Assembly (NCBI RefSeq): GCF_025854275.1
Contig: NZ_CP107567.1
Location: 6,572,001 to 6,636,000 of the forward strand
Length of the DNA stretch: 64,000 nucleotides
Direction of reading: 5' to 3'
Source of the DNA: Streptomyces peucetius
GTDB lineage: Bacteria; Actinomycetota; Actinomycetes; Streptomycetales; Streptomycetaceae
Below the pieces are notes generated by a model. It saw nothing but the letters and a program-made list of their open reading frames with translations. It searched no databases and was not told the DNA's origin. The translations under genes and the position numbers were made by a program. This document shows positions 53,134 through 63,600 of the stretch, one piece after another (position 1 is the stretch's first letter; each line of letters opens with the position of its first letter).

Positions 53134-54810
53134 ATGACGTCTGGCAGCGCCACGGAGAGGTTCCGGGCGGCCCGGGACTTCCTGCTGCAGCACCGGGAGG
53201 ACTACTCACGCGCGTACGAGGGCTTCGAGTGGCCCCGGTTCGAGCACTTCAACTGGGCGCTCGACTGGTTCGATGTCATCGCGGACGGCAACGACCGGCC
53301 CGCGCTGCAGATCGTCGAGGAGGACGGGACCGGCACCCGGGTCTCGTTCGCCGAGATGTCCGCGCGGTCGAACCGGGCGGCGAACTGGCTGCGCGGGCAG
53401 GGCGTGCGCGCCGGGGACCGGATCCTCGTCATGCTCGGCAACCAGGTCGAGCTGTGGGAGACCGCGCTCGCCGCGATGAAGCTGCGCGCCGTGATGATCC
53501 CGGCGACCCCGCTGCTGGGGCCGGCCGATCTGCGCGACAGGATCGAGCGCGGCCGGGTACGGCACGTCGTGGTGCGCCCCGAGGACACCGGGAAGTTCGA
53601 CGAGGTCCCCGGCGACTACACGCGCGTCGTGGTCGGCGGCGCGAGCGCCGGCTGGCTGTCGTACGGCGAGGCGGACGCGAGCCCGGCCGGCTTCGAGCCC
53701 GACGGCCCGACCCGCGCCGACGAGACGCTGATGCTGTACTTCACCTCCGGCACGACCGCGCGGCCCAAGCTCGTCGAGCACACGCATGTGTCGTACCCGG
53801 TCGGCCATCTCGCGACCATGTACTGGATCGGGCTCCGGCCCGGCGACGTGCATCTGAACATCTCGTCGCCCGGCTGGGCCAAGCACGCCTGGTCGAACCT
53901 CTTCGCACCGTGGAACGCGGAGGGGACGGTCTTCATCCACAACTACACCCGCTTCGACGCGAGCCGGCTGATGGCCGAGATGGACCGTGAGGGGATCACC
54001 AGCTTCTGTGCCCCGCCGACGGTCTGGCGGATGCTGATCCAGGCCGACCTGAGCCGGCTCCAGCGGCCCCCGCGGGAGGTCGTCGCCGCCGGTGAGCCGC
54101 TCAACCCCGAGGTCATCGAGACCGTGCGCCGCGAGTGGGGCGTGACCATCAGGGACGGCTTCGGCCAGACGGAGACGGCGGTACAGGTCTCCAACAGCCC
54201 CGGCCAGCTGCTCAAGGCCGGCTCCATGGGCCGCCCCAGCCCCGGCTACCGCGTCGAGCTGCTCGACCCGGTCACCGGCGAACCGGGAGCGGCCGAGGGG
54301 GAGATCGCGCTGGACCTGTCGGCCCGTCCCGTCGGCCTGATGACCGGCTACCACGGGGACGAGGAGCGCACCGCGGAGGCGATGGCGGGCGGTTTCTACC
54401 GCACCGGCGACATCGGTGCCCGCGACGAGGACGGCTACATCACCTATGTGGGCCGCAGCGACGACGTCTTCAAGGCCAGCGACTACAAGATCAGTCCGTT
54501 CGAGCTGGAGAGCGCGCTGCTGGAGCACGAGGCGGTCGCGGAGGCCGCGGTCGTCCCGGCGCCGGACCCGCTGCGGCTGGCCGTGCCGAAGGCGTACGTC
54601 GTCCTCGCGGAGGGCTGGGAACCGGGCCCGGACACGGCGAAGCTCCTGTTCGAGCACGCGCGCGCCGTCCTCGCCCCGTACAAGCGCATCCGCCGGCTGG
54701 AGTTCGCCGAGCTGCCGAAGACGGTGTCGGGGAAGATCCGCCGGATCGAGCTGCGGGAGCGTACGGCCGAGGGCTCGGCCGACGAGTACACGGAGGACGA
54801 CCTGCGATGA
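53134..54810 (+). CDS. Acyl-CoA synthetase of the medium-chain (MACS) type
   Basis: A 558-residue AMP-binding enzyme, ATG after GAGGAGGACAC. The P-loop reads YFTSGTTARPK, with Ala where most have Gly. Further motifs are GFGQTETAV (A5), FYRTGDIGARDEDGYITYVGRSDDVFKASDYKISPFELESALLEH (A7-A8) and the C-terminal Lys in LPKTVSGKIRR (A10). The NWALDWFDV opening is typical of MACS enzymes, which activate medium-chain or aromatic acids to CoA esters via an acyl-adenylate. Its stop overlaps the next start (ATGA), so the two ligases are made together. Confidence 0.85.
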   Translation: MTSGSATERFRAARDFLLQHREDYSRAYEGFEWPRFEHFNWALDWFDVIADGNDRPALQIVEEDGTGTRVSFAEMSARSNRAANWLRGQGVRAGDRILVMLGNQVELWETALAAMKLRAVMIPATPLLGPADLRDRIERGRVRHVVVRPEDTGKFDEVPGDYTRVVVGGASAGWLSYGEADASPAGFEPDGPTRADETLMLYFTSGTTARPKLVEHTHVSYPVGHLATMYWIGLRPGDVHLNISSPGWAKHAWSNLFAPWNAEGTVFIHNYTRFDASRLMAEMDREGITSFCAPPTVWRMLIQADLSRLQRPPREVVAAGEPLNPEVIETVRREWGVTIRDGFGQTETAVQVSNSPGQLLKAGSMGRPSPGYRVELLDPVTGEPGAAEGEIALDLSARPVGLMTGYHGDEERTAEAMAGGFYRTGDIGARDEDGYITYVGRSDDVFKASDYKISPFELESALLEHEAVAEAAVVPAPDPLRLAVPKAYVVLAEGWEPGPDTAKLLFEHARAVLAPYKRIRRLEFAELPKTVSGKIRRIELRERTAEGSADEYTEDDLR

Positions 54811-56453
54811 CTGCTCCGACACCTGCTACGTCTGCGACTCCCGCGACGCCGCTCTCGTACGCGCACGGCACCAGCGCCACGGAGCTGCTCGGCGACACCG
54901 TCGGCCGCAGCCTCGACCGGGCGATCGCCGCCTGGCCGGACCGCGAGGCGCTGGTGGACGTGGCGGCGGGGGCCCGCTGGACCTACGCCGAGTTCGGTTC
55001 CGCCGTCGACCGGCTGGCGCGCGGTTTCCTCGGCCTGGGGGTCGCCAAGGGCGACCGCGTCGGCATCTGGGCGGTCAACTGCGCGGAGTGGGTGCTGACC
55101 CAGTACGCCACCGCCCGGATCGGCGCGATCATGGTGAACATCAACCCGGCGTACCGGGCCCACGAGCTGGAGTACGTACTGAACCAGGCCGGGATCTCGG
55201 TTCTCGTCGCCTCGCAGACCCACAAGACCAGTGATTACCGGGCGATGGTCGATGCGGTGCACGCCAAGTGCCCGCGGCTGCGGTCCGTGCACTACATCGG
55301 CGACGGTTCCTGGGACGTGCTGCTGGATGCGGCAGCGACGGTGACCGAAGAGCAACTGCACGCACTCGAAGCGGAGTTGTCCTGCGACGACCCCGTCAAC
55401 ATCCAGTACACCTCGGGCACCACCGGCTTCCCGAAGGGGGCCGTCCTCTCGCACCACAACATCCTCAACAACGGCTACTTCGTGGGCGAGATGATCGCCT
55501 ACAGCGAGCAGGACCGGGTGTGCATCCCGGTGCCCTTCTACCACTGCTTCGGCATGGTCATGGGCAATCTCGCCGCAACCTCGCACGGCGCCTGCATGGT
55601 GATCCCGGCGCCCTCCTTCGACCCGGCCGCGACCCTGCGGGCCGTGCAGGAGGAGCGCTGCACCTCGCTGTACGGCGTGCCGACCATGTTCATCGCCGAG
55701 CTCAATCTGCCCGGCTTCGCGTCCTACGACCTCTCCACCCTGCGCACCGGCATCATGGCGGGCTCGCCGTGCCCGGTGGAGGTGATGAAACGGGTCGTCG
55801 CCGAGATGAACATGGCGGAGGTCTCCATCTGCTACGGCATGACCGAGACCTCACCGGTCTCCACCCAGACCCGGCGCGACGACGACCTGGAGCGCCGCAC
55901 CGGCACGGTCGGCCGCGTCATGCCGCACATCGAGGTCAAGGTCGTCGACCCGGTGACGGGCGTGACCCTGCCGCGCGGCGAGGCGGGCGAGCTGTGCACC
56001 CGCGGGTACAGCGTGATGCTCGGCTACTGGGACGAGCCGGAGAAGACGGCGGAGGCGATCGACGCCGGCCGCTGGATGCACACCGGCGACCTGGCGGTGA
56101 TGCGCGAGGACGGCTACGTCCAGATCGTCGGCCGCATCAAGGACATGATCATCAGGGGCGGGGAGAACGTCTACCCGCGCGAGATCGAGGAGTTCCTCTA
56201 CGCCCACCCCAAGATCGCTGACGTGCAGGTGGTGGGCGTGCCGGACGAACGGTACGGCGAGGAGATCCTCGCCTGCGTGATCCCGCGCGACCCGGACGAC
56301 ACCCCGACGCTGGAGCAGATCACGGAGTTCTGCCGGGAGCGGCTCGCGCACTACAAGATCCCGCGCCGGCTGGAGATTTTGACGGACTTCCCGATGACGG
56401 TGAGCGGCAAGGTCCGCAAGGTGGAACTGCGCCGGCGGTACGGGGTGGAGTGA
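54807..56453 (+). CDS. Fatty-acid/acyl-CoA ligase (FadD-like AMP-binding protein)
   Basis: A 548-residue AMP-binding enzyme translationally coupled to the gene before. Core motifs: IQYTSGTTGFPKGAVLSHHNILNNG (P-loop), YGMTETSPVS, WMHTGDLAVMREDGYVQIVGRIKDMIIRGGENVYPREIEEFLY and FPMTVSGKVRKVELRR. This is the acyl-CoA synthetase subgroup with a VPFYHCFGMVMGN loop, often called fatty-acyl-CoA synthetase or AMP-binding protein in actinobacteria. Two distinct ligases in one operon suggest use of two acid substrates or chain lengths. Confidence 0.85.
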   Translation: MTAPTPATSATPATPLSYAHGTSATELLGDTVGRSLDRAIAAWPDREALVDVAAGARWTYAEFGSAVDRLARGFLGLGVAKGDRVGIWAVNCAEWVLTQYATARIGAIMVNINPAYRAHELEYVLNQAGISVLVASQTHKTSDYRAMVDAVHAKCPRLRSVHYIGDGSWDVLLDAAATVTEEQLHALEAELSCDDPVNIQYTSGTTGFPKGAVLSHHNILNNGYFVGEMIAYSEQDRVCIPVPFYHCFGMVMGNLAATSHGACMVIPAPSFDPAATLRAVQEERCTSLYGVPTMFIAELNLPGFASYDLSTLRTGIMAGSPCPVEVMKRVVAEMNMAEVSICYGMTETSPVSTQTRRDDDLERRTGTVGRVMPHIEVKVVDPVTGVTLPRGEAGELCTRGYSVMLGYWDEPEKTAEAIDAGRWMHTGDLAVMREDGYVQIVGRIKDMIIRGGENVYPREIEEFLYAHPKIADVQVVGVPDERYGEEILACVIPRDPDDTPTLEQITEFCRERLAHYKIPRRLEILTDFPMTVSGKVRKVELRRRYGVE

Positions 56454-56528
56454 CGGGCGGGCGAGCCGGGTCCCGTGCGCCCCGGCCCGGAACCGCGGCC
56501 GTGCCCCGCCGGCCCGTCCGGTCGTCCG

Positions 56529-57305
56529 CTAGTTGTCCGCGCCGCCCAGGCTGCCGAAGGTGCCGCCGGAGGCGCGTTCGTCCGGTGGGAAGCCGCGGTC
56601 CTTCCGGCCGTGCCGGAGCAGGCCGCTGCCCCGGGCGAAGTGGGGCAGGTGCAGGGCGAGGGCCGGGTCGCCGTGCAGGGCGACGGACATCGCGACGCCC
56701 GGGGCGACGGTTCCGTGGCGCTCCAGCGGATGGGCCTCGCGCAGCGTGGCGAGCAGGTGCCGGCCCGCCCGGGTCCGGCGCGGTACGAACCACAGGGCCG
56801 TCGCGGCGGCGACCGGGACCGCGCAGGCCGCGAGCTGCGGGGCGGTCACCGAGGTCGCCGCGCAGCCCGCCGCGAGCGTCACCGGTACCGCGTACAGCAG
56901 GGCGCGCGCGGTGTGCCAGCGGACATGGGAGCGCAGCAGGCCCGACTGCGCGCAGCGGTCGCGCAGTGCGGCCAGCGCCCGGCGGACCCGGGGCACGGTG
57001 ATCAGCGTCCGCGGCGCGAGAGGGCGGCGCAGCGAGGTGTGGACGGCGAGCTGGAGGGGCTCGCGGATCGCGGTGGCCCAGCCGTCGTTCCGTACCGTCC
57101 CCGGCCGGCCGTCGGTGACGACGCCGCGCTGCTGGAGGGCGACGAGGGCGACCGTCACTGCGGCTTCGGGGCCGCCACGCAGCAGGGCGACGGTCTGCGC
57201 GTCCGGGGTGTCGTCGGGGACCGGCCCCCTGGCCCGCAGCAGCAGGCCGGCGGCGACGAGCCAGACTCCGCAGGCCCCGATGAACCACCACATGTCGAGG
57301 GGCAT
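56529..57305 (-). CDS. TIGR04222-like membrane protein
   Basis: ATG at 57305 is preferred because GGAGG lies 8 nt upstream; 258 residues. The first hydrophobic segment (WWFIGACGVWLVAAGLLL) is followed by a soluble region (TVALLRGGPEAAVTVALVALQQRGVVTDG), two more membrane segments (ALLYAVPVTLAAGCAA, LAACAVPVAAATALWF) and a Gly-rich tail. This is the layout of the TIGR04222 family seen in actinobacteria; its function is unknown. It stands alone between convergent and divergent neighbours. Confidence 0.65.
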   Translation of the reverse strand: MPLDMWWFIGACGVWLVAAGLLLRARGPVPDDTPDAQTVALLRGGPEAAVTVALVALQQRGVVTDGRPGTVRNDGWATAIREPLQLAVHTSLRRPLAPRTLITVPRVRRALAALRDRCAQSGLLRSHVRWHTARALLYAVPVTLAAGCAATSVTAPQLAACAVPVAAATALWFVPRRTRAGRHLLATLREAHPLERHGTVAPGVAMSVALHGDPALALHLPHFARGSGLLRHGRKDRGFPPDERASGGTFGSLGGADN

Positions 57306-57473
57306 CACGCCCACCTCCCCCGAGCCGTTCGTACGGCTGTGTCGGGATTGTTCCCATCCGTACCGTGGTCCGAAGCCTGAAGAGGCAGGTTCTGAGCTTC
57401 ATTTGAGCCGTGACGCGAGGCGAGGGCACGCTCGCGGTGCGAGGGGGCGCCCGCGGTGCGAGCGGTGCCGCGG

Positions 57474-58205
57474 CTACGCGCCGGCCGCGATCAGGTCGTC
57501 CGCGGCGGCGTTGACCGGCTGCGGGCAGCCCGTGAGGTCCATGACGAACAGCGGGACGCCTAGCTGGTCCGCGCGGGCGCGGGCGTCGTCCGCGTAGCCC
57601 GCGAGGGAGAAGAAGACGCTCACCGCCGAGGTGGACAGGCCGTTCAGCCACAGGCATTCGACGGCGCGCAGTGTGGACGGCCGCGTGGTGGGGTCGACCT
57701 GGGCGACCACCCCGGGGCCCCGCAGGTCGATGCCGGACACCGGCCGCACCCCCGGCTGGAGCACGTCGCGGAAGCCGAGCCACTTCAGGTAGAGCGCGGC
57801 GGCGGTGACCGCGTCGCGCGCGGTGCGGATCGTCACCGGCCGGAAGGTGGGGCGGGAGGTGACGACGGTGCTCGGCAGCGGCAGGTGCGAGGGGGTTCGG
57901 ACGGGGCCCCGGCTCTCACCCGGCACGGGGAGGGCCGGCGCGCTGACGGGGCGGACCGGGATGCGCAGCACCGTGCCGCACGGGCAGCCCAGCTCGGGCT
58001 GCGGCCACTGGTCCTGCCGTTCGCACTCGGGGCAGCGGACGGTGACCCAGTCGTCCGTCCAGGTGCGGTGCGTGATCGGCTCGGGCCGGGCGGCGCGCAG
58101 CAGGGGCGGCGCGAGCGGGGCGCCGCACGCGCACGGGTAGACGGGCGCCGCGTAGAGATGGTCGCGGCGGCAGACCGGGCAGCGCACCGACATGCTCTCG
58201 GTCAT
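57474..58205 (-). CDS. Double zinc-ribbon protein with Mrr-like (degenerate) nuclease fold
   Basis: ATG at 58205, 5 nt after AGAGAG, giving 243 residues. Two zinc ribbons: Cys9-x2-Cys12 with Cys25-x-Cys27, and Cys58-x2-Cys61 with Cys74-x-Cys76. A Pro-rich linker follows, then residues 130-243: AALYLKWLGFRDV, GIDLRGPGVVAQVDP, SVFFSLAGYADDARARADQLGVPLFVMDLTG. This matches the Mrr-type restriction endonuclease fold. In active enzymes the core is D...QxK; here Asp160 and Gln169 are kept but Lys is Asp171. It may be a non-cleaving nucleic-acid binder or a nuclease with a shifted site. Confidence 0.65.
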   Translation of the reverse strand: MTESMSVRCPVCRRDHLYAAPVYPCACGAPLAPPLLRAARPEPITHRTWTDDWVTVRCPECERQDQWPQPELGCPCGTVLRIPVRPVSAPALPVPGESRGPVRTPSHLPLPSTVVTSRPTFRPVTIRTARDAVTAAALYLKWLGFRDVLQPGVRPVSGIDLRGPGVVAQVDPTTRPSTLRAVECLWLNGLSTSAVSVFFSLAGYADDARARADQLGVPLFVMDLTGCPQPVNAAADDLIAAGA

Positions 58206-58446
58206 CGCGGCTCTCTTTCCCCTCCTCGGATGCCTCCATCGTCCATCACGCGTGCGGACTTGGCGAGGCACTTCGGCCACTCCGTCGTCGTCGACGTCTC
58301 TTGACGTGCATCCGGCCGCGTCCTACATTGCTTCCGTATAGCAAAACTGAACTTCCATAATACGGAATAGATGCTCTCAGGTGGCGCGACAGAGCCCGTT
58401 CCGACCCGTTCCGACCAGATCCGACAGGCCGAAGCAGGAGCACCCC
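58206..58446. other. Divergent regulatory region between the zinc-ribbon gene and gcl
   Basis: A 241-bp region containing the operator-like repeats at 58332-58367 and, just before the gcl start, the ribosome site GCAGGAG. The AT-rich stretch 58322-58372 stands out from the surrounding GC-rich sequence and is the likely promoter of gcl. I cannot fix a -35/-10 pair with confidence. Confidence 0.5.
58332..58367. promoter_or_regulatory. Inverted repeat upstream of gcl (IclR/AllR-like operator)
   Basis: TTCCGTAT (58332-58339) and ATACGGAA (58360-58367) are perfect inverted copies, and an inner TTCC (58353) pairs with the same GGAA to give the 15-bp TTCCATAATACGGAA. TTCC/GGAA half sites are typical of IclR-family regulators, and AllR-type members govern glyoxylate and allantoin genes in Streptomyces. 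The assignment is by analogy. Confidence 0.5.
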
Positions 58447-60234
<1,788 letters not shown>

Positions 60235-60254
60235 CCTCCGCCGCCCCGACAGGG

Positions 60255-60278
60255 CCCGGTCCGCACGTGCGGACCGGG
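60255..60278 (+). terminator. Terminator of gcl
   Basis: A 24-bp perfect palindrome with arms CCCGGTCCGCAC and GTGCGGACCGGG, followed by TTCT, starts 21 bp after the gcl stop. The central bases must open to form the loop. Confidence 0.8.
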
Positions 60279-60376
60279 TTCTGCCGCGTTGCCGGTGCCC
60301 CGGCCGCGCGCAAGGGGCGTCGTGGCGGTCACACGCCGCCGATCCGGCCGGCGGCGCATGCGCGCGAGTTCGCGGT

Positions 60377-60559
60377 TCTGCCCTGCAGGCCGCGCTGCGT
60401 GCGGCGGACGAGGCGGTGCCGCTCTTCGTCCACGATCCGGGCATCCGCGCCGCGGGGTTCGAAGCGCCCAGCCGGCGCGCGTTGCCGGCCGATTGCCTCA
60501 CCGGCCTCGACGCCTCGCTGTGTGAGCACGGCGGCAGGCTCGTGGCCCGGTCGGGCCGG
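60377..60559 (+). pseudogene. Remnant of a DNA photolyase N-terminus
   Basis: An in-frame stretch reads SALQAALRAADEAVPLFVHD, then PGIRAAGFEAPSRRALPADC and LTGLDASLCEHGGRLVARSG. This is the beginning of the antenna-binding Rossmann domain of deoxyribodipyrimidine photolyases (usual form: PALAAALRAADEVVPLFV, AAGFxxPNR, LDAxLRxRGGRLVVRxG). The first 20 or so residues (DLRVHDH region) are missing, similarity stops near 60559 and nothing of the catalytic C-terminal domain follows. It is a decayed or deleted gene. A GTG at 60416 could start a short product, but no function is expected. Confidence 0.7.
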
Positions 60560-60673
60560 TGGCCGAGCGGTGGCCGCACTCGCCGACGGCCTCGCGCGCT
60601 TCAGACATGCCCGGGGCCGGGAGCGACGTCGCGCGGGCTCCGGGGACGCACCGCCCCGCCGGCGCACAGCCGG

Positions 60674-60679
60674 TAGCGT
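60674..60679 (+). promoter_or_regulatory. -10 element of a leaderless promoter (TAGCGT)
   Basis: TAGCGT is placed 7 nt before the ATG at 60687 and no ribosome site is present, so a leaderless message is likely. The context GGTAGCGTTGGGCGG resembles GGTAGCGTTCCGGGC before the gene at 50226. Confidence 0.5.
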
Positions 60680-60686
60680 TGGGCGG

Positions 60687-61265
60687 ATGGAGACGCTGGA
60701 CGGACTGCCGCTGCTCGCCTTCGCCGGACTGCCGGAACTCGAGGCGTGGCTGGAGGAGAACCACGGGACGGCGCCCGGCCTGTGGGTCGAACTAGCGAAG
60801 AAGGGATCGGGGATCCCCTCGCCCAGCGCCGGGGACGTCAACGACGCGGCGCTCTGCTTCGGTTGGATCACCGGCCTGCGGCGCTCGCGCGACGACGTCC
60901 GCTACCTGCAGAAGATCACCCCGCGGCGGCCGCGGAGCACCTGGTCGCAGGTGAACGTCAAACGGGTCGCGGAGCTGACGGCCGCGGGCCGTATGCGCGA
61001 GCCGGGACTCGCGGAGGTGGCCGCGGCCGAGGCGGACGGCCGCTGGGAGGCCGCGTACGCGTCGCAGCGCGACGCGGAGGTGCCGCCGGACCTGGCCGCC
61101 GCCCTCCAGGCGGACCCGAGGGCCCGGGAGACGTTCGAGAGCCTCGGCCGGTCGGACCGGTACCAGGTCGTCCTCGGCCTGCTGAAGGCGCGTACGGACC
61201 GCACCCGCAGGGCCCGTCTGGAGCGGACGGTCGCAGCACTGGCCTCCGGCGGGACGGTGCGCTGA
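60687..61265 (+). CDS. YdeI/OmpD-associated family protein
   Basis: A 192-residue cytoplasmic protein, ATG at 60687. Family features: LEAWLEENHGTAPGLWVELAKKGSG, DVNDAALCFGWITGLRRSRDDVRYLQKITPRRPRSTWSQVNVKRVAELTAAGRMREPGLAEVAAAEADGRWEAAY, and a helical end (RYQVVLGLLKARTDRTRRARLERTVAALA). The family is loosely linked to bacteriocin protection and stress, but the biochemical role is unknown. Monocistronic, with a leaderless promoter and a strong terminator 20 bp after the stop. Confidence 0.8.
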   Translation: METLDGLPLLAFAGLPELEAWLEENHGTAPGLWVELAKKGSGIPSPSAGDVNDAALCFGWITGLRRSRDDVRYLQKITPRRPRSTWSQVNVKRVAELTAAGRMREPGLAEVAAAEADGRWEAAYASQRDAEVPPDLAAALQADPRARETFESLGRSDRYQVVLGLLKARTDRTRRARLERTVAALASGGTVR

Positions 61266-61284
61266 GGAACGGGAGCGCGAACGC

Positions 61285-61326
61285 GGACCAGGGCCCGGCC
61301 TCTGTGCGAAGGCCGGACCCTGGTCC
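61285..61326 (+). terminator. Terminator of the YdeI-like gene
   Basis: GGACCAGGGCCCGGCC and GGCCGGACCCTGGTCC pair with one mismatch around a 10-nt loop and are followed by TTGA. It starts 20 bp after the stop codon. Confidence 0.8.
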
Positions 61327-61415
61327 TTGAGCGCATGGTCCGGGACCGTACCGGATCATGCGCTCCGTCTGTGCGGTTGATGCCGCCCGACGGTGCGAGG
61401 CTGGCGCGACAGGAC

Positions 61416-61535
61416 GTTCGCGCCGCCGGGCGGGGCTTTGGTGGGGTCGTCGGACGGAGTCCGGCGCAGCCGCCCGATGCCGCGGGGCTCGCGAGGGCCG
61501 CGTTGTGGATCGGTCGTTCGCGCCGCCGGGCGGGG
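61416..61535. repeat. 20-bp direct repeat at 100-bp spacing
   Basis: GTTCGCGCCGCCGGGCGGGG occurs at 61416-61435 and 61516-61535. The copies contain the palindromic core CCGCCGGGCGG-like bases. They may be remnants of a duplicated intergenic segment. Confidence 0.6.
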
Positions 61536-61722
61536 TCCTGGGGGAGGTGGGGGAGAAGCTGGGACCGCGGTGGGGCGATTGGCCCGACGGAGCGTGTTCT
61601 TCAGGTCAGAACGCGTCCGGGAAGCCTTCACCACCGCACTGGCATCGCACGACCACCGCGGTCCTCGCTTCAGCCCGTCCGGCGGACCACCCCTCATCCG
61701 GGTCCGCGTCGCGGGCTCACGC

Positions 61723-61749
61723 CCGGGGGTGACCTCCCGTCACCCCCGG
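61723..61749 (-). terminator. Terminator of the catalase gene
   Basis: An 11-bp perfect stem (CCGGGGGTGAC and its complement) with a 5-nt loop sits 14 bp beyond the catalase stop on the minus strand. Confidence 0.8.
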
Positions 61750-61763
61750 ACGCAGTCTCGCTG

Positions 61764-63221
61764 TCAGTCCTCGCGCAGTGCGCGGACCGCCTCCTCCACG
61801 CGCTTGCCGTAGTCGGCGTCGGCGGCGTGGAAGTGGGCCAGGTTCTTCTCGATCACGTCGTCGCGGGTGACCTGCGACAGGCCGCCGGCGATGTTGGCGA
61901 CCAGACGCGCCTTCTCCTCCTCCGACATCAGCCGGTAGAGCTCACCGGCCTGGAAGAAGTCGTCGTCCTTGACGTGCGCGGGGGCGGCGTGGGTGCCGGT
62001 CCAGCCATGGACGGCCAGCGGGGCGGACAGCGCCGCGTCCGTCTGGGCCGGCCCCGCGTAGGAGTTGGGCTCGTAGTTCTTGTCGTGGCGTGAGCCGTAG
62101 CGGGTGGCCATCAGGCCGTCACGGCCGTAGTTGTCAGCGGACGTCGCCTTGGGCGCGTTCACCGGCAGCTGGGTGTGGTTCACGCCCAGGCGGTAGCGGT
62201 GGGCGTCGGCGTACGCGAACAGCCGGCCCTGGAGCATCTTGTCCGGCGAAGGGCCGATGCCGGGGACGAAGTTGTTCGGCGAGAACGCGGCCTGCTCGAC
62301 CTCGGCGAAGACGTTGTCCGGGTTGCGGTCGAGGACCAGGCGGCCCACCCGCTGCAGCGGGTAGTCGGCGTGCGGCCACACCTTGGTCAGGTCGAACGGG
62401 TTGAAGCGGTAGTCGGCCGCCTCCGCCGCCGGCATGACCTGCACGTACAGGGTCCAGGACGGGTTCACGCCGCGCTCGATGGCCTGGAGCAGGTCCGTCT
62501 GGTGGGAGTTGGCGTCCTGGCCGACGAGCTCCGCGGCCTGCTCGGAGGAGAGCGAGCGCACGCCCTGGTTGGTCTTGAAGTGGTACTTCACGAAGAAGGC
62601 CTCGCCCGCTTCGTTGGTCCACTGGTAGGTGTGGGAGCCGTAGCCGTTCATGTGGCGGTACGAGGCGGGGATGCCGCGGTCGCCCATCAGCCAGGTGATC
62701 TGGTGTGTCGCCTCGGGGGCGTGCGCCCAGAAGTCCCACACGTTGTCCGGCTCCTGACGGCCCGTGAACGGGTCGCGCTTCTGGGAGTGGATGAAGTCGG
62801 GGAACTTGATCGGGTCCTTGATGAAGAACACCGGGGTGTTGTTGCCGACGAGGTCGTAGTTGCCCTCTTCGGTGTAGAACTTCAGCGCGAAGCCGCGCGG
62901 GTCGCGCACCGCGTCCGCACCGCCGAGCGAGTCGGCGACGGTGGAGAAGCGGATGAACGTCTCGGTGCGCTTGCCGACCTCGGAGAGGAAGGCGGCCTTC
63001 GTGAAGCCGGTGACGTCGTCGGTCACCTCGAAGTACCCGTACGCGCCGGAGCCGCGGGCGTGCACCACGCGCTCCGGGATGCGCTCACGGTTGAAGCGCG
63101 CGAGCTTCTCCAGCAGGTGCTGGTCCTGCAGGAGGATGGGGCCACCGACGCCGGCGGTGGCGGAGTTCTGGTTGTCGGCGACGGGGGCGCCGGACTCGGT
63201 CGTAAGCACGCGCTTCGACAT
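61764..63221 (-). CDS. katA: Monofunctional haem catalase (clade 3 type)
   Basis: ATG at 63221, 4-5 nt after GGAAGGT, giving 485 residues, the usual length of small-subunit catalases. The active-site His54 ([20 protein letters not shown]), Asn127 ([17 protein letters not shown]) and the haem-ligand Tyr337 ([14 protein letters not shown]) are all present. It converts hydrogen peroxide to water and oxygen in the cytoplasm. Peroxide from the oxidases of purine breakdown is a natural load here. A good promoter and an overlapping palindrome lie upstream, suggesting peroxide or metal-dependent control (CatR/OxyR class). Confidence 0.93.
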   Translation of the reverse strand: MSKRVLTTESGAPVADNQNSATAGVGGPILLQDQHLLEKLARFNRERIPERVVHARGSGAYGYFEVTDDVTGFTKAAFLSEVGKRTETFIRFSTVADSLGGADAVRDPRGFALKFYTEEGNYDLVGNNTPVFFIKDPIKFPDFIHSQKRDPFTGRQEPDNVWDFWAHAPEATHQITWLMGDRGIPASYRHMNGYGSHTYQWTNEAGEAFFVKYHFKTNQGVRSLSSEQAAELVGQDANSHQTDLLQAIERGVNPSWTLYVQVMPAAEAADYRFNPFDLTKVWPHADYPLQRVGRLVLDRNPDNVFAEVEQAAFSPNNFVPGIGPSPDKMLQGRLFAYADAHRYRLGVNHTQLPVNAPKATSADNYGRDGLMATRYGSRHDKNYEPNSYAGPAQTDAALSAPLAVHGWTGTHAAPAHVKDDDFFQAGELYRLMSEEEKARLVANIAGGLSQVTRDDVIEKNLAHFHAADADYGKRVEEAVRALRED

Positions 63222-63263
63222 CGTGACCTTCCGTACGGGAGCTGCACTGGGGACGGTTCGAGG

Positions 63264-63293
63264 AGCGTAAATACGAGCCGAACGAAACGTCAA
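63264..63293 (-). promoter_or_regulatory. Catalase promoter
   Basis: On the minus strand TTGACG (63293-63288) and TACGCT (63269-63264) are separated by exactly 18 bp. The start point would be near 63257, giving a leader of about 35 nt. This is one of the best housekeeping-type promoters in the window. Confidence 0.7.
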
Positions 63294-63303
63294 CAGTTTG
63301 TTG
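63291..63303. promoter_or_regulatory. Palindrome overlapping the catalase -35
   Basis: CAACA and TGTTG flank a 3-bp centre (GTT). It overlaps the -35 hexamer by 3 bp and extends upstream, a position suited to a repressor such as a Fur-family CatR. The match to a known CatR box is not exact. Confidence 0.45.
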
Positions 63304-63600
63304 AAAGTGAGGTGTGGTGTTCCGGCCGACGCCGGCGCCTGGGCGCGACAGGACAGGTGTCAGCGCCGACGCCGGCCGGAAGCCTGCGGGTCAGTGATCA
63401 GCCCGGGCAGGGCCCTGGACGATTGCCGTCCGGTGCGGGCTGATCACGGGGTGGGCGGCCTTGCGGGGCCGTGGTGAGACCCGGGCAGGGGCTTCGGGGC
63501 CGCTGCCCGGTGGGTGGCTGATGCACGGGGCGGGCCGTCACCCGGGGGCGGTCACCACGACGGGGCCGCCACCGGGTGCCGGCCGGTCGGGGCGGAGGCG
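63304..63600. other. Intergenic region between catalase and glxR, inverted repeats only
   Basis: About 300 bp with several inverted repeats, of which 63394-63447 is the strongest, and short direct repeats of GGCCCGGGCAGG type. No coding sequence is supported. Confidence 0.5.
63394..63447 (-). terminator. Inverted repeat downstream of glxR, probable terminator
   Basis: GTGATCAGCCCG and CGGGCTGATCAC are perfect 12-bp inverted copies separated by 30 nt, which can itself fold. It lies 150 bp beyond the stop of the tartronate semialdehyde reductase gene and before the catalase promoter, so it may also insulate the latter. Confidence 0.5.

Larger units (their letters stand above)
61266..61763. other. 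Intergenic region with terminators and a 20-bp direct repeat, no gene supported
   Basis: About 500 bp between convergent genes. It holds the terminator of the YdeI-like gene, two copies of a 20-bp repeat and, next to the catalase stop, the catalase terminator. The open frames inside lack coding bias. Confidence 0.55.

Noticed and set aside
61356..61697. Minus-strand frame of 113 codons downstream of the catalase gene
   Set aside because: It contains Pro/Arg-rich runs, crosses a direct repeat and has no ribosome site or known motif.
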